From the NCBI GenBank assembly GCA_002803225.1, contig NXFV01002074.1, positions 80,531 through 144,530 on the forward strand: a stretch of DNA of 64,000 nt, written 5' to 3'. The position numbers and the translations under genes were made by a program. The notes below the pieces were generated by a model, which did not search any database, had not been told where the DNA came from, and saw only the letters and a list, made by a program, of their open reading frames with translations. This DNA comes from Gamarada debralockiae (lineage: Eukaryota > Ascomycota > Leotiomycetes > Helotiales > Hyphodiscaceae). This document shows, in pieces, positions 19,165 to 29,123 of this stretch (within the stretch, counting starts at the first letter, position 1; each line of letters opens with the position of its first letter).

Positions 19165-22054
19165 TCATTTCGTAGACTCCTCGCCTTCCATGGCACTTGA
19201 TTTCTCCTCCGCTGGCGTACCCGCATCCTTCATAGTTGTTTCTGGATGCCCGTTTACCTCGCCCTTAGCAACATCTCCCGCAGGGGCATCATCCACCATA
19301 TCGACCTCATTAACCACTTCCAAACCCTCATTTGCCTCGTCTACCGCCGTATCGTCTTCCAGACCAAAGATGTACTTCTCTAGTTGTTCGTAGGTCTTTT
19401 GAAGATCATCGTTGACAAATATCTTGTCATAAAAACCCTCCACTTCTGCCTGCGTAAGTTCCTTCTCCGCTATCTCGAGTCTGGCCTTAATCTTGTCCTC
19501 GTCGTCAGAACCTCTTCGTCGTAATCGTTTCGATAGCTCAGGAATGTCCGGGGGTTGAAGGAAGATGAAGCGTGCGGTATATCCTTGATCCTTGAGTTGC
19601 TGGATTCCCTGTCTGAGGTTAGTGAAAGCTATGAATGGGAATTCCGCTTTAAACATACGTGCATGTCCATCTCCATGATAGGCACCTTGCCCTGAGCAAT
19701 TATGCCTTCCACGACCTTTCGGCTCGTTCCATAATCATTGCCATTGAAATTATTCAACTCCAGAAACTGATCTCCGTCACGAAGAACATCGTATTCTTCC
19801 TTGCTGATGAAGTAGTAGTGCTGACCATGAACCTCCCCTTCTCTGGGCGCACGAGTTGTATGAGAAACCTTCTTGCCAAGGACTTTGGCATGTTTGTCCA
19901 TGAGCATGGTTACCAACGTCCCTTTGCCAACACCACTGGGTCCAGAGATCACAATTGGGCGCCGATCTTTGGGAGAGACAGAATCATCGCCTTCCTGTGT
20001 TTCCTCATCGCCATTCGTAGCTGGATCCTCAGTTTTGGCATGGTCCTGGAATATCTCATCGATTTTGTCGGCACGCTCGATCTTGTCAAAAGCGACAAGC
20101 TTGGTGGCGCTGGCTATTCGCAAAGCTCTCCAGCTCTTGCTAGCCTTAGCTTCGATTGCGGCATTCTTCGACTCATCGTCTCTAGCCATTTCGATATCCA
20201 TGTCGTCAAGCTCAATCTTGCTTTTAAAGCTTTTGATGGAGGGAACTTTATATCGTGACCGATCTTTTAATCTCTCTAGTCCACTTCGCCCTTCACTTTC
20301 AGCGAGGAACTTGAGGTCAAGTGAGCCCAAGGGATTCGGGCGGAGTCGTTTGTTTGTTGTGGCTTTGCGTGCGGAGGCTTTTGCTGCGACGTACTCCTCG
20401 GGAGATATTGGAGGCCTTGCGATTGAAGGGCAGTTCTCGATTTTCCACCGTACCCAGTTCTTGTCTCTGGAAAGTACTGTTTCGACCATGCGGTAGAAAA
20501 AGGCCCCCTCAAAACCTTGTTTTAAGTATTCAGCGATTGACCGTTTCATATCAAGTGCCCATTTGGTCTGCAGTGTATCAGTATAGTTCCAATGTAGTGA
20601 ATTTGAGAGAATTTAATCCTTGGTGGATTTAAGCCGCGCAATGAAATAATAATTATGAATTGAGAAACTAAAACAGGATACTTACATCGTCTTCGCTGAG
20701 GACTTGATCAGCATACATGACGGATTTGTTGAGATTCTCTGGCAACGCCTTGGCAAGCTTCTCTTTTGCTTTTGTGCTCAGAGAAAGAAGGAAGTCCATG
20801 ACAATAAGGACTTGGACCAAGATATGTCTCCGGAATGAGAGGTCACTGATCTGTTGCAGGGTGTTAGCAAGGTGTACGTAGTAGCTTTATATATAGGAGT
20901 TGGTACCTCGAGCTCAAACAGATCTCTACTGGTGAGATACTTCGGATTAAATGCATTGGCGAGATCATCTTCGCCTTGACTTCTTTTCCGCTTCGTACCT
21001 CTTTTCCCCTCTTCTGCTATCTTCACAGGACGCCCATTCATCTCTGTTTGGACCGACTTGAACATGGTCATGGTTGCTTCAAGTCCGGCTCTAAACCCTC
21101 CAAAATGGGTCGCATTGAATAGCTTTTTGGGCTGGTTGAAGCTTTCCTGCAAAGACCAGAATATTGGGTAGAGCTCCTCGGCACTCATAGGTTCGGCCTT
21201 GGAGAATGTGACGCCTTTGGATGCGGAACTCGATTCCTCGACGGGTTTTCCTGCGCTTGTGGCGCTGTTTGTCGTCGAATTCAAAGGAGCGGGAGCAACC
21301 TTAGAAGCATCAGAATCTACATCCATCTTCTCCGGATCCGATTCCTTTGGCGGTAATTTGTCAAACGTGGTGACATTTTCGGTGTGGTATTCTCCTCGAA
21401 GATTAACAGAACTCTTGTCGCCCAATGGGAAGCTCTGGAACATGAATATGAATACCCTCCCACAGAATGCCGTATCCTCTGCGCGCGATAATCGTCTGAG
21501 CAACTCATTGCAGCTTCGTAGAATGACCAAATTCTTCTGCGAGAAATGTTTGGCCGTGATCTTTTCCCTCCGCGACTCTAAATAATCAAAAATCTTCCGG
21601 CATCCAGCTATTGTTTGACTGTCCAGAAGTTCCTCGATTAGCCAGAACAAGAGGGCTGCATCGCATTGTTCGTCGTCGGAGAGGATCGATATGATGTCGA
21701 AGAGGTTCCATAGCTTAACAAAGGAGGGCATGTCAATGGTCGTAGAGGCCTAGGGTTCGTCAGATATAGGTTCCCACGGTCGTACTGAGGGAGGCTCACG
21801 AGAATCGAGTTGAAGGTCTCTCGTACGGCGGTCTCGATTACCGCATGCTTCCGCTTCCTCAGTTCAGGTGTTGCGGCAGAAGAGAAGAACTCTCCTTCCA
21901 CTCGTTCGAAAAGATCATCGAGATCTGATTTGTTCAATGGCGGTTCCACCGTGCTCGTCTGCTTTACCATCTCAGCCTGCTTGAGCATTTCCAGCAGGAG
22001 CTTCTTAAACTCATCCACCCCTTGTACCCCATGGCCAGCCATGTTGGTGGTCAT
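19165..22054 (-). CDS. THO complex subunit 1 (HPR1/THOC1) fused to a guanylate kinase domain
   Basis: Five exons (22054-21800, 21749-20907, 20850-20686, 20567-19659, 19608-19165) give 871 residues in one frame. Residues 1-600 match THOC1/Hpr1, the nuclear THO subunit coupling transcription to mRNA export. Visible features are LLFWLIEELLDSQTIAG and NLVILRSCNELLRRLSR followed by FCGRVFIFMFQSFPLGDKS, and a C-terminal WRALRIASATKLVAFDKI. Without a stop or start codon the chain enters a guanylate kinase domain: RRPIVISGPSGVGKGTLV (P-loop), VSHTTRAPREGEVHGQHYYF (GMP-binding region), NDYGTSRKVVE, and after the last intron FIFLQPP and LSKRLRRRG. An acidic tail follows. The junction (about residue 615) lies inside exon 4, so mis-splicing cannot explain the fusion. 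The kinase residues look intact. Whether this chain supplies cellular GMP kinase is unknown. Confidence 0.85.
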
Positions 22055-22429
22055 GCGCCAGCTCAGTGTCGATTGGGGTTTGTGTTTCGACGTCGGCGCT
22101 GCTCAAAAAGTATTGCGGCAGTGAGGTTCGTTCCAGACAGCTTTCTTTGACGTGGAGTCGCGATAGGATGACCCACCAAAAATATTAGCACGTGACCCCT
22201 AAAAACCAAAACGGAAGGAGCGCGTTGATCGCGAATCGAAAATTATTCTACAAGAGGTCTGAATGATTCAGGTACAACCAGCGATTTGCCTTCTAGAAAA
22301 CCACTCTTATGGCAATCCCCTCGATCTCTCCATCGCTCACTCCTGTTGAATGATCCTTTCGAGAATTTGCCTAGAGCCCTCCTTTAGGTTACGAATCGTT
22401 CATAGTCTTTGAGCACGTCAAAATCAACA
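22055..22429. promoter_or_regulatory. Divergent promoter of THOC1-fusion and Cwf11
   Basis: 375 bp separate two divergent start codons (22054 minus, 22430 plus), so the promoters must be shared or adjacent. Both genes act in mRNA processing or export, which would suit co-regulation. CTGAATGATTCAGG near 22259 is a short palindrome. I see no TATA box that I would defend. Confidence 0.5.
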
Positions 22430-25400
22430 ATGGCCCCGAGAAAGAAGGCAAAGGAAGAGCCTCCCCGGGAGGTGGATGATGGAAGACCAACTATGGCCGA
22501 CCTAGATGGCGAAAATCCGTTTGCGCAGCTTGCCCAGAAGCATTGGTTGAAGACGAAAAAGTCTGCGAAAATCAAGGTCAAGCCGGAGGTGTTGAAGAAT
22601 GAAATATGGGATGTTTTGGAGCGGGAGGACTTTGCGTTTAAGTCTCTGCTTGTGTTGGAGAACTTGCAGATATTGGAGAGGTACGGTCATAATCTGTTAC
22701 CGCATTAATTGGGGTATAAGATGCCAATCGTTCAACCTATCCCAGCGACTGAGGACAGACAATTTGGACAGCTACAAGCTACCCTGGATGGCTAGGAGTT
22801 GAATAAGTCGATTGAAGGGCCAAGGATCCAGCGGGCTATGGGAAGCTCAGTCGAATTCCTTTTCATTGAACTTCACTGAGCGATTGATATCTTGCACCCC
22901 AATTAATGCAGTACCGTATGGCGCATGGCTAACTGTTCTGATAGTTACCTATGGCCAGGCTATTCCGAGGACTCGTCCAACTTCCACGTCTTATTGATTG
23001 TCTTGATCACGAATGTTAGGACTCGGGAACATCTCCCAACATGGGGTAAGCAATGTCGAGTGCATACGAGGGATTGCACTGACTTTGAACAGATTTGTTT
23101 ACGGACAATCCTACCGAATTCTCCTCTCTGTTTCGACGAATACTTTCGATGACATTGGATGCTACGCTATCGCCCACCGTCAGAACCCACCTCCTCTCGT
23201 TCGTCATCAGTGCCTTCCAATCATTGGATAGCGGGATAGTCAGGAAGGAATGCGCTCCATTAGTTTCGATATCCATCTGGCACAATTTATCGAGCGAAAA
23301 GAAGCGGGAACGGAAGCTTGATCAGAGCGTACAATTACGAAAGGCTTGGAGAGCTGCAGCAAAACGCTACGAGGCGGCTGACGATGCAACAAAGCCTCGA
23401 CTCCGATTCGAGCGTTCGTGGCTATTTACGTTGATTCTTGACTTCTTCAATCAGCTCTATGGCGAGAAGAGCAAGCCAGGTGTGTTTCATGCATATACAA
23501 GAGACTTAGTAAATACTGACCCCAATAACAGAAAATGTGCACTACTGCGAACGGTTCCTTGAATTTCTATCGGACCTACAAAGCCAGTTGCCAACCCGGA
23601 GATATGTCAATACCCTTCTTCAAGATCTGCACACACTTCCAGCTATCCGATTGTCTCCGGCCTTTAACGACGAAGACAATGGCCTGATACGAGATCTTTA
23701 TGCTTTACTCAAGCACTACACCTACTTCTCAATCGACGATCATACTGGTATCCAACATAGCCGTACTGAGGCATACGAACGTCACTGTGCTACACTTGCA
23801 TCTTTGCAGCGGGTTGCTCTCAAGCACTTCAAGGAGAAGCTGACGATTTTGGCATTGTCAAACTATGCGTCTATTGATAAACGAACGGAACTTGAGGGCC
23901 ATCTCGAGGCTCTTACAGATGCTGAAGTTGTTGAGCTGTGTGACCTCCTCCACTTCCGAACATCTTTTCCTACATCCACAAAAATTGTCGCAGATCGTCA
24001 ATTCCTGATTGAAGTTCTGCTGTCCAGTCACGAGAAGCGCAAGACCTTCCAGGAGACAGCGCGTGACCTGAGTATTTTACCTACGGAGCTTACACTTTTT
24101 GAGCCGATGTTGTTGAGAAACGATAACTACAATGGCTCACAACCTTTGGCGTTACCTAAACTCAATCTCCAATACCTCACAGTGGGCGACTTTCTTTGGA
24201 GATCCTTTATTCTGCACCGTTGCGAATCATTTTACGAGATTAGGAAAGAGATGGAGGATACCATCAAACGCCTACGACCAAGTATGGGCCGGAATGGCCA
24301 GACCAGCTTTGGAGGATTCTCAAAGATGGCCTTGCCAATCACGAAACCAGCGTAAGTCTCATAAAAATAGCTTTTTACAGCGTGCTAACAGTATCACAGA
24401 ATTTTGGAATCACTTCCACCACTCGTTGGTGACGATAAGCCTGCAGTTGTGCGAGCTGAAATCGCACTCGATGTTAGCCGTCTGGCAGACAACATTCGAC
24501 GAGAATGGGAGTCGCTTCGACCAGATGATGTGGTCTTCTTACTCGCTGTCCAAGCTCCCGATGACTCCAAAATGATTACGAATGGTGGATCAATCCTTTC
24601 TGATGCCCAGAAAGTAGGACTGAAATACCTGCGAGCAGCCGAGATCACCCAAGTGCTGGACGATAATGGACGCCCGCTGAGGGACCACAACGGTCAAACG
24701 AATGGACATGGTCGACCGCGGACGCGCAGATTGCAAGTCAAACTCGACGCCACTATGTTCAAAGAAGATATGGCTCGAGTAAACAGCGGTAAACCGAACA
24801 TTTACGAGAGCATGAACATTATTGTTCGTAGAAGAGGTAGGGAGAACAACTTCAAGCCGATTCTTGAATCGATTCGAAGTCTGACCTTGTCTGATATACC
24901 TCTCGCTCCATGGCTTCACGAGGTATTTCTTGGTTATGGTGATCCTGCAGGTATGTAATTCTCAAGGCAGTTGTCGCAGAATTGCGGCTAGATCCACGAG
25001 TTCTACTCCTGGCATTGACCCTATAGAGGGCATTTTTGGAGCCTGTAACTCATGGATCCCGCTTAGCTCTAATCTTCATCTCATTTGAGCGATTACTGAC
25101 TCCGAAATCTTCACAGGAGCTACCTACACCCATTTATCCAATCAACTCACGCAAGTGGATTACAGAGACACCTTCCTCGACTGGCAACATCTGATTGAAA
25201 GTTTACCCGGCAAGACCATTGAGCCAAGTGATGATGTAAACGGCAGCTTCGGGCCACCGTATGTTCTCCAGACCGTGCCGAAGCCTGGCGAAGCTGCCCC
25301 AGCAAAGCCTTCAAAGAAGCGACGACGGGATGCAGAACCTACGCCTCAAGTACAGCCGGAAGCCATTCAAGTCTCTACTTATAAGCCCCCCAGCACAGGC

Positions 25401-27361
25401 CCGTATCCAATGGATGCTCCCAAGCTTAACAACGTCCGGTTCACACCAGCACAAGTTGATGCAATCGTTTCCGGAACGCATCCTGGATTGACGGTCATCG
25501 TTGGGCCACCAGGCACCGGAAAGACTGATGTTGCCACTCAGATTATCAACAACATATATCACAACTTTCCTAAACAGCGTACTCTTCTCATTGCGCATAG
25601 TAACCAAGCCCTAAATCAACTATTCCAAAAGATTGTTGCGTTGGATATTGATGAACGCCACCTTCTTCGACTGGGCCATGGCGAAGAAGAACTGGACACA
25701 GAAGCTAATTTTAGCAAACACGGGAGGGTAGAGTCCTTCCTCGAGAACCGGGATGGTTATCTCATGGAAGTTAACCGACTCGCTGCCAGCCTTGGTGCCC
25801 CAGGTGCCCATGGTACCTCTGCAGAGACTGCAGGCTATTTCAATTCTGTCTACATCGAACCTGCGTGGATGAGATTCCAGGAAGCTGCTAACGATCCAGA
25901 CGCTACTGTCGAGGCCATTCTCGAAGCTTTCCCATTCCATGACTACTTCTCTAACACTCCCCACCCGCTCTTCCCACCCGATGCAGATAAGGATGCCATC
26001 CTTGATATAGCCAATGGCTGCTATCACCATGTCTCAAAAATCTTCACCGAGCTGGCAGACGTCCGGCCCTTTGAGATCCTTCGCCGAGATCGCGATAAAG
26101 CCAACTACCTCCTCACGAATGAAGCCAGGATCATCGCCATGACGTCCACGCACGCAGCTATGAGAAGGCGGGAAATAGCATCACTTGGCTTCCATTACGA
26201 CAACGTTATCATGGAGGAAGCGGCGCAGATCACTGAGATCGAGAATTTCATTCCTCTCGCTCTACAGAACCCCAAGGATGGAGAAATGCCGTTGCAGCGA
26301 GTCGTTCTCTGCGGAGATCACTACCAAAACTCCCCTGTCATCCAAAACCTTGCTTTCCGTCAGTATGCCAACCTGGAACAATCACTTTTCTCCCGCCTGG
26401 TCCGACTCGGCGTTCCAACCATCAATCTCGACCAACAAGGTCGTGCTCGCCCTTCGATTGCGGCCCTGTATTCATGGCGCTACAACAACCTTGGTAATTT
26501 ACCTCTCGTATCCTCTTTGCCTGAGTTCCAGACGGCCAATGCTGGTTTCAAGTATGACTACCAGTTCATCCAAGTGCCCGATTATAAGGGCAAAGGAGAA
26601 TCAGAGCCTACTCCACATTTCATCCAGAATCTAGGCGAAGCAGAGTACGCAGTTGCCATCTTCCAGTACATGCGTCTGCTCGGGTATCCAGCCTCGAAAA
26701 TCAGCATTCTGGCGACATACGCTGGTCAGCGGGCCTTGATCAAGGATGTTCTCAACCATAGATGCGCCAAGAATGCTCTATTTGGTCTCCCAAAAATTGT
26801 CACTACGGTCGACAAATACCAGGGTGAGCAGAATGATTGTAAGTCTGTCCATCTCGCTATTAATAAGCCACGTACTAAAAGCTCTCAGACGTAATCCTTT
26901 CTCTCACCCGCACGTCCCGCGTTGGCTACCTGCGAGATATCCGCCGTCTGACAGTCGCACTCTCCCGAGCACGGTTAGGACTCTACATTCTCGGCCGTCG
27001 TGAAGTCTTCGAATCCTGTTTCGAGCTTCGCCAAGCCTTCGATATCCTTTTACAGAGACCTGACAAGTTGATGCTAGTGACTGGAGAGTTATTCCCGAGC
27101 AACAGAGTTCTGAAGGATGAGGAAGGTGCGGATATTCCTGGGGAGACGCAGATGGAGAATGTGGAGCATCTAGGACAATATGTGTATGAGATGACGAACT
27201 CGAAAGTGCAACAGCTCAGAGCAGAGAGGGGCTTGGCAGCCGCTGAGCTTGTTGCGCCTGTAGTGGGGGAGGAGGATGTGGAGTTAGGTTATACCCAGGG
27301 AGAGGAGGAATATTTCGAGGAGGAGATTGAGGAGGGGTTGGAGGCTGAGGCTGAGGAATAA
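22430..27361 (+). CDS. cwf11: Pre-mRNA splicing factor Cwf11 / intron-binding protein Aquarius
   Basis: Seven exons (22430-22680, 22945-23045, 23093-23479, 23532-24351, 24400-24950, 25117-26838, 26889-27361) give 1434 residues. The start is the ATG in CAACAATGGCC. The N-terminal half is the helical Aquarius armadillo region (LFTDNPTEFSSLFRR, HYCERFLEFLSDL). The C-terminal half is an SF1 helicase: GPPGTGKTD near residue 833, MEEAAQITEIENF (Walker B equivalent), LDQQGRARPSIAALYSWRY, TVDKYQGEQNDYVILSLTRTS and ALSRARLGLYILGRR. It ends in an acidic tail. Aquarius binds intron RNA upstream of the branch site in the activated spliceosome. Four introns are about 50 nt. Introns 1 (264 nt) and 5 (166 nt) are long and carry the palindromic element. 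Confidence 0.93.
22681..22944 (+). repeat. Cwf11 intron 1 with palindromic element copies
   Basis: A 264-nt intron, five times the usual length in this window. CAATCGTTCAACCTATC at 22725 followed by CAGCGACTGAGG is close to the copy beside the Cwf11 stop codon. TTCACTGAGCGATTGATATC near 22871 is a further arm, and GTCGATTGAAGG near 22807 another. Several nested insertions are plausible. Confidence 0.55.
25062..25116 (+). repeat. Cwf11 intron 5 3' half, shared with an intron of the orphan gene
   Basis: The last 55 nt of a 166-nt intron: CTTAGCTCTAATCTTC, TTGAGCGATTACTGACT, CACAG. It matches 11178-11123 (minus) with seven substitutions and one gap. The match begins abruptly, since upstream intron sequence is unrelated by eye. 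It ends exactly at the splice acceptor. Confidence 0.8.
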
Positions 27362-27392
27362 CAGTAATCGCTCACCGAGGTTGAACGATTGC
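27362..27392 (-). repeat. Palindromic element immediately after the Cwf11 stop codon
   Basis: Directly 3' of the TAA, CAGTAATCGCTCACCGAG then GTTGAACGATTGC. Read on the minus strand it runs CAATCGTTCAACCTC..GAGCGATTACTG, like intron copies in Cwf11 intron 1 and intron 5, but antisense to the gene. A degenerate relative, TTGATCGTTCCC..TTGACCGATTGAAAAG, lies at 27476-27506. Confidence 0.6.
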
Positions 27393-28211
27393 ATAGAAAA
27401 ATGATATCCAGGTTCGTGCAATCCATTTCAGCCATGGAATATTTGAGGAGAGCCTCCAACAAGTCCGCTGGCCCTTGATCGTTCCCTTTATTTGACCGAT
27501 TGAAAAGATCTCTGAAATAGGTTACGAAGGTTGCTATTCTCCGCCGTCAATGGTATCCACCGCCTCAATCCTCAGAAATTTTGACTTGGTTTGATTTCCA
27601 GTTTACCCTTGATGAATGAGGAAAGAGCACTGTTTGCATTTGAGGAATTTACAATGGAATGCCCAATGGAATGCCCAATGGAATGCCCAATGGAATGGCT
27701 GTACGTGAGATTGCATTATATTTTGCATTTTGGACAGGCTTTCAGTAAAGAACGCTCTAACTCCTCGCAGATGAATTCCAAGTTTTGCCATAACGCCAAG
27801 GTCCACATACTCCACACCGAAATTTGAATGGCACGACTAGCAATTGTGAGTCAGCTTTGTAGACAACATTCCTGTTTACCCAGCCTTGAATACATGAAAA
27901 TTTTCGAGACTTGATCGACCCTTCCTCCCCTTTTGTCTATCCTCCTGGGGGAATGGAAGCCAAGCTAAGCCATCTGTCTGTTTGAGAATGCCTGCGGCGT
28001 TGTTAGAACTTGTCTGAATAGTACAGAGTTTGATTGGGAGTACTTACTTCGCTGGAATGAAAGTATGAAGGGCACAGAGACCGTTACCAAGCTTCAATGC
28101 GGACACGCTTATGAAGATTGCGTCCTAGCACATATGCCATCCCCAGAAATCCTGTGACTGATCGTTTTGATATACCTGCACCAACTAAATATGCAAGGCC
28201 GAATGAACGAT
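27393..28211. other. Convergent intergenic region with a 12-bp tandem repeat
   Basis: About 820 bp between the 3' ends of Cwf11 and the J-domain gene, with no gene seen. At 27653-27698 the unit AATGGAATGCCC is repeated three times plus ten bases. It happens to read as Met-Glu-Cys-Pro repeats in a short plus-strand frame (27591-27827), which has no other support. Confidence 0.5.
27653..27698. repeat. 12-bp tandem repeat
   Basis: AATGGAATGCCC is repeated three times plus ten bases, without interruption, in the convergent region between Cwf11 and the J-domain gene. It is a simple minisatellite. Confidence 0.85.
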
Positions 28212-29123
28212 TCATTTGGTGGGGCGTTTGGCGATCATCTTGTTGAGGCATAATTGGCAGGAAAGCAGCGAACAGTGTGGACACTTGTAGGCCATTATGC
28301 CCCTCTTCTTGCCGCAAGAACCACATTTGAATTTCCGCTTCTGCTGCTCCTTGGCACAAAATCCGGAATGAAGGCAGGTCCTTTGCTTCTCGGCTTCGGT
28401 CGTTGCATTGAGGCTCGACCATCGCTTCTCCTGGAGGTCTCTCTCTGCCTGATCTCTCATTTCCTTTGACTTCTGCTTGGCCTCTTCCTCAGCTTTCTTG
28501 GCGTTGGCTTTGGCTTGACGTCTGGCTTCGGCTTCGGCTTCTTTACGTTGTTTCTCCTCTCGAAGTTGTTTGCGAATTGCCTCCTGGCGTTTCCATTTTT
28601 GGTGCGCTGCTTCGTAGGCAGCGTGATTTGCAGCAGCCCGTCTACAAAAATCTGGGTCGAACCCAAGTTCTTGTCGGAGAAAGTCCTCGAAGCTGAAGAA
28701 GTCATAACCAAGTTCATTTTCGGAGTCATCTTCATCATCGTCGTAATAGTAGTAGTCATCAGGAGGACTTGCAGAGAAGGGATTGTTTGGGAATCCTTGC
28801 GGACGAGTGTCTCGATTGTCGTATCTTGCGCGGAGAGCTGTGTCAGAGAGGGTGTGGTGAGCCAAGCTAATCTAGTTTTCGTAAAGACGTTAGTATCAAT
28901 CCCAGGAGTACTACCAGTATGTGAACTTGCGAAGGAGGGGAGAAAGTGATATGGGGAACAAACTCACTCGTTGGAATCGTGCCGTAGCTTCTTGATCTCC
29001 GGGGTTCTTGTCAGGGTGATGAATCAGAGCCAGGCGTCTGTAGGAATCTTTGATCTCCTGAAGGGTTGCTGTTCTGGCCACCTCCAAAGCCTCGTAGAGG
29101 TCGAAATCCGGAGTGGGAGGCAT
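28212..29123 (-). CDS. J-domain (DnaJ/Hsp40) protein with C-terminal Cys-rich zinc finger
   Basis: Two exons (29123-28968 and 28871-28212) give 271 residues. The J-domain spans residues 5-70: DLYEALEVARTATLQEIKDSYRRLALIHHPDKNPGD with the essential HPD, then ATARFQRISLAHHTLSD..RARYD. The intron splits the domain at FQR/ISLAH. A Tyr/Asp-rich acidic linker (DDYYYYDDDEDD) and a long Lys/Glu/Ala coiled-coil (residues 130-205) follow. A Cys-rich end (CLHSGFC, CGSCGKKRG, CPHCSLLSCQLC) probably binds zinc. J-proteins stimulate Hsp70 ATPase; the client is unknown. There is no signal peptide or membrane segment, so it is probably cytosolic or nuclear. Confidence 0.88.

Noticed and set aside
27591..27827. 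Short frame with Met-Glu-Cys-Pro repeats
   Set aside because: The repeat is a simple 12-bp minisatellite and the frame has no other support as a gene.
28515..28949. 144-codon plus-strand frame over the J-domain gene
   Set aside because: It is antisense to the well-supported J-domain protein coiled-coil and shows the hydrophobic bias expected of such shadows.
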